In this document: positions 33,229 to 41,848 of the stretch, in pieces | Layout of the letters: each line of letters starts with the position of its first letter | How positions within the stretch are numbered: the stretch's first letter is position 1 | DNA from: Scatomonas sp963928055 | Lineage (GTDB): Bacteria; Bacillota; Clostridia; Lachnospirales; Lachnospiraceae | Assembly: GCA_963928055.1 (NCBI GenBank) | Contig: CAWVDN010000001.1 | Span: forward strand, 310,001 to 374,000 | Direction of reading: 5' to 3' | DNA length: 64,000 bases | Made by a program: the position numbers and the translations under genes | Notes under the pieces: generated by a model | Told to the model about the DNA's origin: nothing | The model's database searches: none | What the model saw: the letters and a program-made list of their open reading frames with translations, nothing else

Positions 33229-34995
33229 TCAAACCTCCTTCGCCGTGATCTCTTCCAGTTCCCTGGTCAGTTCTGCCTCTGTCTCCTGAAACGCCTTCCG
33301 CATCTCCTCCTCGGGGACATATTTAAAGCGCCCGATCTGTTCCCGAACTTTCAGCCCTGCCAGGACTTCCACATCCGCTCCCTGTTCCAGAGCTTTCCGG
33401 CAGTTTTCATAGTAGGACAGCACCAGCTTCATCATCAGGTACTGTTTTTCCAGAGAAGCGTAGGTGTCCACCTGGTGGAAGGAATTCTGATGGAGAAAAT
33501 CCTCCCGGACGGAACGGGCGGCCTCCAGCTTCAGCCGGTCCGGCGGCGACAGGGCGTCCATACCTACCAGCTGGACGATCTCCTGCAGCTCCGCTTCCTC
33601 CTGGAGCAGGCGCATGAGCCGGTTCCTGTGCTCCATCCAGTCTCTGTGCACATGGGTCTCAAACCAGCCGGACAGCCGGTCCAGATACAGGGAATAGCTG
33701 GTCAGCCAGTTGACTGCCGGGAAATGCCGTTTGTAGGCCAGGGAGGAATCCAGCCCCCAGAATACCTTGACGATCCGCAGAGTCGCCTGGGAAACCGGCT
33801 CAGAGATATCTCCTCCCGGAGGAGAGACCGCGCCGATCACCGTCAGGGTCCCTTCCCGGCCCTCTTTTCCCAGAGAGATCACACGGCCGGCCCGTTCGTA
33901 AAACTGCGCCAGGCGGCTGCCCAGGTAAGCGGGATATCCTTCCTCCCCGGGCATTTCCTGAAGCCTGCCGGACATTTCCCGAAGGGCCTCCGCCCACCGG
34001 GAAGTGGAATCCGCCATCAGCGCCACGGAATATCCCATGTCCCGGAAATACTCGGCAATGGTGATGCCTGTATAGATGGAAGCCTCCCGGGCGGCCACAG
34101 GCATGTCCGAGGTGTTGGCGATGAGTACCGTGCGCTCCATAAGGGAGTGACCGGTCCGGGGATCCTTCAGTTCCGGAAATTCATTCAGCACATCCGTCAT
34201 CTCATTTCCCCGCTCCCCGCAGCCGATGTAGACCACGATGTCCGCCTCCGCCCATTTGGCCAGCTGATGCTGGATCACGGTCTTGCCGGAGCCGAAGGGT
34301 CCCGGCACCGCCGCCACGCCTCCACGGGCAATGGGAAACATGGTGTCGATGACCCGCTGTCCTGTGACCAGAGGCATGTCGGGAGCCAGCTTTTCCCTGT
34401 AAGGCCGTTCCACGCGTACCGGCCATTTCTGCATCATGGGCAGATCCCGGATCCCCTGCGCTGTTTCCAGGGAGACCACCGTTTCCTCCACCGTGTAATC
34501 CCCTTCCTCCGCCCGGAGGACTTTTCCTTTTGCTCCCCTGGGAGCCAGGATCTTATGGAGGACCACCGGGGTTTCCTGTACGGTGCCCAGAACATCTCCT
34601 TCCTCCACTTCGTCGCCCTGACGGACCGAGGGAACAAAATGCCACTTTTTTTCTCTCTTTAAGGCGGAAGCTTCCACGCCTCTGTGCAGAAGATTGCTGC
34701 CTGTGATCTCCAGGATATCGTCCAGCGGCCGCTGGATGCCGTCGTAGATCCTGCCGATAAGGCCGGGCCCCAGCTCCACGCTCAAGGGCATGCCGGTGGA
34801 TTCCACCGGTTCCCCGGGCCCCAGTCCCGCCGTCTCCTCGTACACCTGGATGGACGCCTGATCCCCATGCATTTCAATGATCTCCCCGATGAGACGCTGG
34901 CGGGATACCCTTACCACATCGTACATACCCGCGTCTCTCATATTTTCCGCAATGACCAGCGGACCGGCCACTTTTCGGATCCTGCCTGTACTCAT
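33229..34995 (-). CDS. ntpA: V-type ATPase catalytic subunit A
   Basis: A 588-residue catalytic head subunit that hydrolyses ATP. It has the V-type non-homologous insert (about 115-190), Walker A VPGPFGSGKTVIQHQLAKW (about residue 230), the GCGERGNEMTDVL segment with the catalytic Glu, and SVALMADSTSRWAEALREMSGRL. Length and motif spacing are normal. It follows subunit F and precedes B in the usual order. Confidence 0.97.
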   Translation of the reverse strand: MSTGRIRKVAGPLVIAENMRDAGMYDVVRVSRQRLIGEIIEMHGDQASIQVYEETAGLGPGEPVESTGMPLSVELGPGLIGRIYDGIQRPLDDILEITGSNLLHRGVEASALKREKKWHFVPSVRQGDEVEEGDVLGTVQETPVVLHKILAPRGAKGKVLRAEEGDYTVEETVVSLETAQGIRDLPMMQKWPVRVERPYREKLAPDMPLVTGQRVIDTMFPIARGGVAAVPGPFGSGKTVIQHQLAKWAEADIVVYIGCGERGNEMTDVLNEFPELKDPRTGHSLMERTVLIANTSDMPVAAREASIYTGITIAEYFRDMGYSVALMADSTSRWAEALREMSGRLQEMPGEEGYPAYLGSRLAQFYERAGRVISLGKEGREGTLTVIGAVSPPGGDISEPVSQATLRIVKVFWGLDSSLAYKRHFPAVNWLTSYSLYLDRLSGWFETHVHRDWMEHRNRLMRLLQEEAELQEIVQLVGMDALSPPDRLKLEAARSVREDFLHQNSFHQVDTYASLEKQYLMMKLVLSYYENCRKALEQGADVEVLAGLKVREQIGRFKYVPEEEMRKAFQETEAELTRELEEITAKEV

Positions 34996-35015
34996 CTCTG
35001 TTCACCACCTGCCTT

Positions 35016-35324
35016 TTATGATAAATCCGACCCCACAGCCCGCTCCACAAAGCTGCGGATCCTGGCGGCGCCCTGCCCTGTGTTCCCGGAGATCCCCGGG
35101 ATGCAGACCACCGCCGGAGCGATCCGGCTGTTGTAGGCGTCTATTTCCTCCTGCAGCTCCCCGGCCAGTTTTTCCGTGATATAGATCACGCCGTATCCTT
35201 CCTCCGCCAGTATGGGGAATAGTTCCGCTGCCTCCTCTTTTCCGGACACGGGAAAAACCGCCAGGCCCAGGGAGGAAAATCCGTAAATACTGTCGTAATC
35301 CCCTATTACCGCGATCTTATACAT
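35016..35324 (-). CDS. ntpG: V-type ATPase subunit F
   Basis: A 102-residue stalk subunit (NtpG in Enterococcus hirae naming). The fold signature YKIAVIGDYDSIYGFSSLGLAVFPV at the start and GVIYITEKLAGEL in the middle match. The start at 35324 gives the conserved beginning; the gene overlaps the C-subunit end by 8 bases. It binds subunit D in the central stalk. Confidence 0.92.
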   Translation of the reverse strand: MYKIAVIGDYDSIYGFSSLGLAVFPVSGKEEAAELFPILAEEGYGVIYITEKLAGELQEEIDAYNSRIAPAVVCIPGISGNTGQGAARIRSFVERAVGSDLS

Positions 35325-36292
35325 ACATTTCACCCAGCCTTTCCCGGACAAGATCCTCCGGAAGTCCGTTTTCCTTTACCGACAGGATCAGCCCCACACA
35401 GCGGATCTCGTGTTTCCTGGCCAGGACATACGCCGCCAGAGGCCCCAGAGTAAATGGATTGGATCTCTGGGGACGGATCTGCCGGATGATCTGATCGTCC
35501 GCCCATCTCTCGAAAGCGGCGTCGGAAGTTCGCACCGCCTCCGCCGCTCCGGAAAAGTCCGTATGTTCCAGATATTCCGCGATCTTCTCCCTTCCCTCCA
35601 GCGCCGCCCGGGACAGCAGGGATACATCCAGTTCCCGGATAGGCGCCAGGGCCTGCTCAAAAAAGCTTAAGGGTCTGCCTGTCCGCCCGCCCCGGAGAGC
35701 GATACGGATGTCCGCGGCCGCCGTAAAGGCAGTGCCGTAAATCCCAAGCACCTCTTCGCCGCTTTTTTCTCCCGCCTCATATAAGGCTTCCAGAAACCCT
35801 CGGTCCGCCGCCGCTTCCGCCAGCTGACCGTCTCCGGTACGGAGCATGAGGCTTCTGGCCGTTTCCGCGGTTTCCGCCAGTTTTTCCGGAAGTCCCCGAT
35901 AGTCCTGTTCCCTTACGCACCGGAGGATCCGTTCCGGCGGTACCGTTCCCCCCGGGGCGAAAAACCGTTCCGCCGGGGCTTCCGTACCTGTACAGCAGAT
36001 CTTCACCGCTGCCTTTACATTGTGGAAATCATACTCGTACCGCAAAGGATCCAGCACTTCCGGCTCCGGCAGCAGTTCCTCCACGAGCTCCCGGGTCTTT
36101 TCCTCTTCCCGGGACAGCATTCCCCTGGGATCCGGGTATTCTTCCCCGTCGCCCCATCCCCGGTCCCGGAGAAGGCGGAGGGTTTCCCGGTACCCCCGGC
36201 GCCAGGAGCAGCTGTTCCATATCCTGCCTTCCGAGAAGGGAAAGCTCCATGACCCGGATCCTGGCCGCCGCATAGGTGTAATCATTCTTCAT
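35317..36292 (-). pseudogene. ntpC: V-type ATPase subunit C, frameshifted
   Basis: The socket subunit that joins the central stalk to the membrane ring. The true N-terminus, MKNDYTYAAARIRVMELSLL and DMEQLLLA, is in one frame and the rest, from YRETLRLLRDRGWGDGEEYPD on, is in another. The break is at 36193-36197, where a run of five G (coding strand) replaces an expected four. Dropping one base gives 324 residues, normal for the family, with the repeated C-type helical modules and the conserved NPFTLGPLAAYVLARKHEIR near the end. It overlaps subunit E upstream by 11 bases and F downstream by 8. All neighbouring subunits are intact, which argues for a sequence error. Confidence 0.87.
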
Positions 36293-36899
36293 GCCTTTCC
36301 TCCTCCGGCAAAAACAGAAGACGGTTCAGCAGATCCCGAAGACGGTTCTCTTCCGCCTGAAAGACAGCGGAAAAGGAACCGTTCACCTCGATCCCCCCGT
36401 AGACGAGAATAAATCCGCCGTCCATTTCCCGGGTTTCCGGCGAGATCCGAAGTTCTCCTCCCGCTTTTTCCGCCAGCTCCGTCAGTTTTTCCTGAAAATT
36501 TTCCGGCAGTCTCCTTCGGTCCTTTTCGGAAAAAAGGATCCTTCCTTTTCCGTTCCGGATAAACCGTGCGGCCATGCGGAGGATCAGCCGGAAATACCTT
36601 CTGTCGTCCAGTTCCAGAAGCCTTTCCCGGGCTTTTCGGAGGATTTCTCCGATCATCTCCTGCTTCAGGGCCAGGGTTTTCTTTTTCTCTTCCAGAAGCG
36701 CGGTGGAGCGTCCTCTTTCCAGCAGCAGTTCCGCCCGTCTTCGTCCCTCTGTCTCAGATTCTTTCAAACGTTTTTCCAGGGCCTCTCTGTTCGTCCGGAG
36801 GATCTCCTCCCCGCGGCCCCGGGCCTCGCGGATCTTCCGGCTGGCGGTCAGTTCCGCATCCTCCCGGATATGCCGGATCATCCTGTCCATTCCTGCCAT
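36282..36899 (-). CDS. ntpE: V-type ATPase subunit E
   Basis: A 205-residue peripheral-stalk subunit. An N-terminal charged coiled coil (about 1-95, rich in Arg, Glu and Lys) pairs with the G/H subunit, and a C-terminal globular domain (about 110-200) ends with GGFILVYGGIEVNGSFSAVF, the strand pattern conserved in subunit E. It follows K by 17 bases and overlaps C. Confidence 0.9.
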   Translation of the reverse strand: MAGMDRMIRHIREDAELTASRKIREARGRGEEILRTNREALEKRLKESETEGRRRAELLLERGRSTALLEEKKKTLALKQEMIGEILRKARERLLELDDRRYFRLILRMAARFIRNGKGRILFSEKDRRRLPENFQEKLTELAEKAGGELRISPETREMDGGFILVYGGIEVNGSFSAVFQAEENRLRDLLNRLLFLPEEERHEE

Positions 36900-36916
36900 T
36901 TTATCCCTCCCGCGTT

Positions 36917-37387
36917 TTAAAGGTTAAATACTGCCAGCAGCGAGATCAGCAGCGCCAGGATGGCGTAGGTCTCTACCATAGCCGGAAGCAGCATGGCTTT
37001 GCCGAAGGTATCCGGTCTTTTGGCCAGCATTCCGATGGATGCCACAGAAGTTTTTCCCTGATGGATGGCTGAGATCAGCCCTACCACAGCGATCGGCAGG
37101 CAGGCTACGAAATACAGAAGCCCCTGCTCCAGCGTCAGTTCTGTGCTGCCTCCTCCCAGGATCCCGATCCTGCTGAGGGTAACAAAGGCCACAAGCATGC
37201 CGTAAATTCCCTGGGTGCCGGGAAGGAGCTGGATGATCAGCACTTTACCGAACAATTCCGGTTTTTCCGAAAGGACTCCCGCCGCGGCGCGGCCTCCCAT
37301 CCCCACTCCATAGGCGGAACCGATCCCTGAAAACAGTGTGGCGCAGGCCACTCCCAGCAGCGCAAAAACAAGGCCGAAATTATCCAT
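36917..37387 (-). CDS. ntpK: V-type ATPase membrane rotor subunit K, sodium type
   Basis: A 156-residue proteolipid with four membrane helices, two fused c-type hairpins as in Enterococcus hirae NtpK. The ion-carrying Glu is at position 139 in PAMVETYAIL. The other residues that bind Na+ in the E. hirae ring are also present at matching places: Leu55, Thr58 and Gln59 in LLPGTQGIYG, and Gln110 in AIHQGK. This set is characteristic of sodium-translocating rings, so the enzyme is predicted to move Na+ rather than protons. Known ligand identities come from the E. hirae enzyme; the coupling ion here is inferred. Confidence 0.93.
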   Translation of the reverse strand: MDNFGLVFALLGVACATLFSGIGSAYGVGMGGRAAAGVLSEKPELFGKVLIIQLLPGTQGIYGMLVAFVTLSRIGILGGGSTELTLEQGLLYFVACLPIAVVGLISAIHQGKTSVASIGMLAKRPDTFGKAMLLPAMVETYAILALLISLLAVFNL

Positions 37388-37388
37388 G

Positions 37389-39395
37389 CTATTTTTCCTC
37401 CTTCACTTTAAAATATCTGTTGGATTCATGGGAGAAAGGCCGGAAAGCTTCCCCGGTCCCCTCATAAAATTTTCCAAAAAATTCCACGTACTGCAGACGG
37501 TTGGTGTGCACGTAGGCCCCCAGAAGGTTTATGGCCAGGTTCAGGGTATGTCCGGCCAGAAAAACCAGAAGAAATACCACCGCTCCCACAACGCCTCCTC
37601 CGGCCATGGCGGCCATGGTATTGATCACCGAGGCGATGACCCCTGTGGCGATCCCCAGGGCCAGCAGCCTGGAGTAGGAGAGCACATCCGAAAGCCAGCT
37701 GGTGACCCCGTACAGTTCGTAGGCGCCCAGAGCCAGCCGCAGGCCGAAATTCTTTTTCCGCCTCCCCGCCATAAAGACGATCCCCAGAGCTCCCAGGACC
37801 GCCAGAACCCTGGAAAGGGTCTGCAGCCAGCCGGGAAACCGCACGGCCGTCCCGGCCATGGAGGCAAAGATCCCGCTGGGCAGGAGCATGAGGATCAATC
37901 CTGCCAGGAACAGATACCAGAATCCCACCTCGCAGAGACAGTCCAGATATTTCCTTTCCCGCAGCAGAAGAAACCCTTTGATGGCCAGCCCGGTAAACAG
38001 ATGGACGATGCCGAAGAGAAAGCTGAACAGCAGCAGCTTCATGGGATCGTCCAGAGGCGCGAACCAGAGAGCCGGCACTGTAACCTCCCGGTGGAAAAAG
38101 GTTCTGGCCGCGATGGGGATCACATCCCCGAAATATCCCCCGAACAGGATCCCCCAGACGGTAGTGGAGATCCCGCAGTACAAAAACATCATCATCATTT
38201 TTTTCGTCCCTGCAGCCATGCCGGGAAATTTCTTCAGAGCCAGCAGGCATCCGGCCACCATCACAATGCCGTATCCCGCGTCGGAAAGCATCAGGCCGAA
38301 GAAAAAATAGTAAAAAAATGCCATCACCGAAGAGGGATCCATCTCTCCTTTTCCGGGAAGCCCGTAGGATTCCACCACGCCCTCCACCGGCTCCGCGAAG
38401 AGATTGTTTTCCAGCAGGACAGGCATCTCTTCCTCCCGGGGCACCGGTTCCAGTTCCACGGCGCACTCAAACCGCTGTTCCAGTTCCCGCTTCAGTTTTT
38501 CTCCGCCTTTTTCCGGCGTATACCCGGAGAGGAACGTAATATGCTCCGACTGCAGCAGCTGCCCCAGGATCCTGTACTTTTCTTCCTGCATCCCGCAGTA
38601 GTCCGCCAGAAACTGAAGCTCTTTTTTTCTTTTTGCCAGAACGCCCATGCGTTTCCCGATCTCTTCTTCCCGTCCGCGGTTCTCCTCTTCCTTTTGCCGG
38701 ATCCCCAGGGCCTGTTCCGCCGGGGTCACGGAAAAATCCAGCTGAGTTCTGACAAACCCGCAGCTTCGGAGGGCTTCCTCTGCCCGGGAGCGGCAGGAAC
38801 GCAGGGCCAGCATGGCCAGTGCGGTCTGGCTTGGATCACTGTCCAGGATCTCGATCTCCCAGCATCCGTCCTCCCCCAGCTTTTCAAGGATCTGTTCCTT
38901 GCTCCAGAGCCCGGGAAGGGTGCCGATGAGCAGTTCCGCGGAAGCGGTGCCTCCGCAGGCAGGCGCTGTGTCCAGCTTCATCCAGGGAGCAAGCGCTTCC
39001 CTGTCCGCCTGCAGTTTCAGGGTTTCCGCTTTCAGCCCCTCCCGCTCCTTTTGCAGTGCCCGGAGCTCCCCGGCCAGCTCCAGCAATTCTTCCGCTTTGG
39101 CCGCCAGTTTTCTGTATTCTGTCCAGGGGATCTCCCGGCGCCCTTTCAGGGGATCCAGGATCCCTCCTTTTTCCGGAACCTGTTCTTTCAGGATCTCCAG
39201 GGCCTCCTCGGTTTCCATCCGGCGCCGTCCCCAGAGGGCCAGCAGAGAGGAGGTGTCTTTTTTCCGGAACCACCGATCTTCCTCATCGGATCCGCGGATC
39301 TGCACGGTTCCCCTTCGCTGGAGCAGATCCAGGATCTCTCCGCGGCTTTTCTTCCAGACGCAGAGATATATTTTCTGCATGCCGCAAACTGCCAT
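37389..39395 (-). CDS. ntpI: V-type ATPase membrane subunit I (a)
   Basis: A 668-residue stator subunit. The N-terminal cytosolic half (about 1-330) is rich in coiled coils and begins QKIYLCVWKKSRGEILDLLQRRG; the C-terminal half (about 340-650) has seven to eight membrane helices including the segment SDVLSYSRLLALGIATGVIASVINTMA, whose Arg faces the ion-binding Glu of the K ring. HTLNLAINLLGAYVHTNRLQYVEFFGKFYEG near the end is highly conserved. It follows the G/H-type subunit by 33 bases and is one base from K. Confidence 0.95.
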   Translation of the reverse strand: MAVCGMQKIYLCVWKKSRGEILDLLQRRGTVQIRGSDEEDRWFRKKDTSSLLALWGRRRMETEEALEILKEQVPEKGGILDPLKGRREIPWTEYRKLAAKAEELLELAGELRALQKEREGLKAETLKLQADREALAPWMKLDTAPACGGTASAELLIGTLPGLWSKEQILEKLGEDGCWEIEILDSDPSQTALAMLALRSCRSRAEEALRSCGFVRTQLDFSVTPAEQALGIRQKEEENRGREEEIGKRMGVLAKRKKELQFLADYCGMQEEKYRILGQLLQSEHITFLSGYTPEKGGEKLKRELEQRFECAVELEPVPREEEMPVLLENNLFAEPVEGVVESYGLPGKGEMDPSSVMAFFYYFFFGLMLSDAGYGIVMVAGCLLALKKFPGMAAGTKKMMMMFLYCGISTTVWGILFGGYFGDVIPIAARTFFHREVTVPALWFAPLDDPMKLLLFSFLFGIVHLFTGLAIKGFLLLRERKYLDCLCEVGFWYLFLAGLILMLLPSGIFASMAGTAVRFPGWLQTLSRVLAVLGALGIVFMAGRRKKNFGLRLALGAYELYGVTSWLSDVLSYSRLLALGIATGVIASVINTMAAMAGGGVVGAVVFLLVFLAGHTLNLAINLLGAYVHTNRLQYVEFFGKFYEGTGEAFRPFSHESNRYFKVKEEK

Positions 39396-39428
39396 CCTGT
39401 TGTCACCTTCTTTCCTGATCCCGGCCGA

Positions 39429-39743
39429 TCATATTTCTCCAAACAGGCTGCGGAGAACTTCCCGGATCGCGTCATCTTCTCTTCCGGCTGCCTGTTTTCG
39501 CAGAAGGATCCTTCTGTCTTCCTCTTCCGCCTTTCTTCTTTCGGTCTCCTCCTGAAGCTGTATTTCCGCGTCCCGCACCTGTTTTTTTATACGCTCTTCC
39601 GCTTCTTTTTCCGCGGCTGTCTTTTCTGCCTCTGCCTGTCGCTTTGCGTCCCGGAGGATCTCTTCCGCTTCTTTTTCTGCCTCCTGGATCCGTTTTTCAG
39701 CCACAGTCGAGCGCTGCGTGATCCGCTCCATCATCTCCCTCAC
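39429..39743 (-). CDS. ntpF: V-type ATPase peripheral-stalk subunit G/H
   Basis: A roughly 104-residue, almost entirely charged coiled coil (repeated Ala-Glu-Lys-Glu heptads) that pairs with subunit E in the peripheral stalk. The end DDAIREVLRSLFGEI resembles the family tail. Its place as first gene of the operon matches ntpF in Enterococcus hirae. The start is uncertain: a GTG at 39743 has AAGGGGG about ten bases upstream; a TTG at 39773 would add ten residues, and ATGs lie at 39734 and 39731. No strong promoter is clear in the gap to the aldo/keto reductase. Confidence 0.8.
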   Translation of the reverse strand: MREMMERITQRSTVAEKRIQEAEKEAEEILRDAKRQAEAEKTAAEKEAEERIKKQVRDAEIQLQEETERRKAEEEDRRILLRKQAAGREDDAIREVLRSLFGEI

Positions 39744-39856
39744 AGCCTGCGCGCCCCCTTTCTGCCATTCCAACAGTTAGTTGTCCGAAAATTTCCTGAA
39801 AATATACAGAATAAGCTAAAGTTATTGTACCACTTACCGCTGAAAAAAGAAAGAAA

Positions 39857-39898
39857 ATGAGCAGTGTTTCTTTTTTATACAAAAGAAGCGCTGCTCAT
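39857..39898 (-). terminator. Terminator after the aldo/keto reductase gene
   Basis: ATGAGCAGCGCTTCTTTT (39881-39898, minus strand) pairs with AAAAGAAACACTGCTCAT (39857-39874) with two mismatches, followed by TTTTC. It separates the reductase unit from the V-ATPase operon. Confidence 0.75.
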
Positions 39899-39931
39899 GA
39901 AAAGTAACTGATTTTTTTGTCAGGCGGAGAT

Positions 39932-41049
39932 CAGTTTCTCACACACCTTTTCCAGATTCTCCCGGATGGCTATATGCTGCGGACAGACTTCCTCGCATTT
40001 TCCGCATTTCACGCACTGATCCGCCCGCTTCCGCCCCGTTGCCCCGCCACCAGCCAGTCCTCCTGGCCCAGGGCTCTTTCCCGGTCGCCGTAAAGGGTCA
40101 GATAATTCATGGCGGTAAAAGAACCGGAGATACCGATGTCCTGCGGACAGACTTTGGCGCAGTAATTACAGGAAGTGCAGGGGATCAGGGGAATGCGGCT
40201 CAGTTCCTCCTGCGCTGCCTGCAGGGTAGCTTTTTCCCTGGGGGAAAGTCCACTGAAATCCCGCATGCTGGACAGATTGTCCTGCATCTGCTCCAGGCTG
40301 CTCATGCCGGAGAGCACAGTGATGACCCCCTCCAGCCCCGCCGCGAAGCGGAGGGCCCAGGAAGCAGGGGAGGACTCCGGTTCCTCCGCCTGCAGGATCT
40401 TTACTACAGACTCCGGCGGCGTGGCCAGCATGCCGCCCTTCACAGGCTCCATGATGATCACCGGTTTCCCGTGCTTTCTGGCCGTCTCATAGCAGCGGCG
40501 GGACTGCACCGCCGGGTTTTCCCAATCCGCGTAATTGATCTGCAGCTGCACGAACTCCATTTCCGGATGCGCGGTGAGAATGGCGTCCAGCTCCTCCGGT
40601 GTGGAATGAAAAGAGAATCCCACATGACGGATCAGCCCTTCCTTTTTCTTCTCCTGGACCCAGCTCCACATCTCATAATCGTCAAAATAGCTTGTCCTGG
40701 ACTCCCCCAGATTGTGGAGGAGATAGAAATCAAAGTATCCCGCTCCTGTCTGTTTCAGAGAGGTATCAAACTGGGCGTAAGCTTCTTCCCTGGTCTTGCA
40801 GTTGATCCAGGCCGCGTTTTTCGTGGCCAGCTGAAAGCTTTCTCTGGGATACCGCTCCACCAGGGCCTGGCGGATGGCGTCCTCGGACCCGGCATATGCC
40901 CAGGCCGTGTCAAAATAAGTAAAGCCCGCTTCCATAAACAGATCCACCATCTGCTTTGTCTGTTCCACATCGATGGTTCCGTCCTCCCTCTGCGGCAGCC
41001 GCATAAGGCCGAAACCCAGTTTTTTTATGTCTTTTCCCAGATCACTCAT
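39932..41049 (-). pseudogene. Aldo/keto reductase with C-terminal 4Fe-4S domain, frameshifted near the end
   Basis: An aldo/keto reductase whose barrel (about 1-270) has LGFGLMRLP, the catalytic Asp and Tyr in YFDTAWAYAG, Lys in LATKNA and His in LLHNLGE, with an NADPH-site stretch VLSGMSSLEQMQDNL. A ferredoxin-like tail begins with IPCTSCNYCAKVCPQDIGI. The continuous frame stops at 40009, before the second cluster; in the -1 frame the sequence goes on with DQCVKCGKCEEVCPQHIAI. Restoring one base in the G/C run near 40024-40026 gives about 372 residues. The last ten or so residues are uncertain, and a second small shift near 39960 is possible. The gene overlaps its TetR regulator by ATGA. Confidence 0.82.
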
Positions 41050-41657
41050 ATAGATTCCTCCGTTAAATATTTTCTTATCATGGTTTCCAGAGTTTCCGCG
41101 CAGAAGTTTTCCGTGCGTTCCCTGAGGCTGTAGGCTCCGTCCGACATGCACCAGCAGAGCAGCTGGCCGTAGAGTACCTCCACAAAAGCTGCCGCCAATG
41201 GGGCTGCCGGCGTATCCTTCCGCAGCATTCCCCGGCGGATCCCGAAACGGATGAGATCTTCCATGGACTCCAGATCCTGCCGCAGTTTCCAGCGGTCTGA
41301 GGCTTCTCCTTCCCGGACGGGCGTAACCACCCCTTTGATCCAGTCCTGGGCCAGGCGGACGCCGCCCTGCTGGATATATCCGGAAAACTCCGCCATGTAG
41401 CGGGTCAGTTTTTTCGGAAAGTTCCCGGGGAAAGCTTTGGCCCCATCCAGGATCTCTCCAAACATGCTGGCGCTGAGTTCCAGGACAATCTCCTCTTTTT
41501 TCCGAAAGTAGGTGTAAAAGGTCCCCTTTGAGACTCCGGCCGCTTCGGTGATCTCCTCCACAGAGGTCTGATCCAGTCCTTTTTCGCAGACCAGCCGTTT
41601 TCCCGCCTGTAAAAGCTTCTGTCTTGTTTCCCTGGCCGCGAGCTGTCTGCTGTTCAT
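41046..41657 (-). CDS. TetR family transcriptional regulator
   Basis: A 203-residue TetR repressor. The helix-turn-helix is at about residues 25-55 (TSVEEITEAAGVSKGTFYTYFRKKEEIV), and the remaining helices form a ligand pocket ending in YGQLLCWCMSDG. The ATG at 41657 has AAAGGAGGGG upstream; a GTG at 41675 is less likely. It overlaps the aldo/keto reductase start, so both come from one transcript, driven by a consensus promoter whose -35 region is covered by two TGACTnnnAGTCA palindromes. Autorepression is the natural reading. The inducer is unknown; an aldehyde or xenobiotic would suit the reductase. Confidence 0.9.
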   Translation of the reverse strand: MNSRQLAARETRQKLLQAGKRLVCEKGLDQTSVEEITEAAGVSKGTFYTYFRKKEEIVLELSASMFGEILDGAKAFPGNFPKKLTRYMAEFSGYIQQGGVRLAQDWIKGVVTPVREGEASDRWKLRQDLESMEDLIRFGIRRGMLRKDTPAAPLAAAFVEVLYGQLLCWCMSDGAYSLRERTENFCAETLETMIRKYLTEESI

Positions 41658-41709
41658 GCTTCCCCTCCTTTTCACGAAAATCTTCCGACGGGTCCTCTTT
41701 TCTTTTTGG

Positions 41710-41751
41710 ATTATAGCATTTCAATGACTATAAGTCAATGACTCATAGTCA
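41710..41751 (-). promoter_or_regulatory. Promoter of the tetR-reductase unit with two TetR-type operators
   Basis: Minus-strand -35 TTGACT (41733-41738), 17-base spacer, -10 TATAAT (41710-41715). Two 13-bp palindromes, TGACTATAAGTCA (41725-41737) and TGACTCATAGTCA (41739-41751), overlap the -35 and lie one base apart; together they sit inside a 14-bp inverted repeat (41718-41731 and 41745-41758). Confidence 0.8.
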
Positions 41752-41788
41752 TTGAAATTACAAACGCCGGGATCCTTTGATCCACGGA

Positions 41789-41817
41789 TGTACATTTTCT
41801 TCCCGCCGTGCTATAAT
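41789..41817 (+). promoter_or_regulatory. azlC promoter
   Basis: TGTACA (41789-41794), 17-base spacer, TATAAT (41812-41817), about 31 bases before the azlC start. It is divergent from the TetR promoter but about 40 bases outside the operators. Confidence 0.6.
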
Positions 41818-41848
41818 CAATCCATTCTGTGTGTAAACGGAGGGACTT

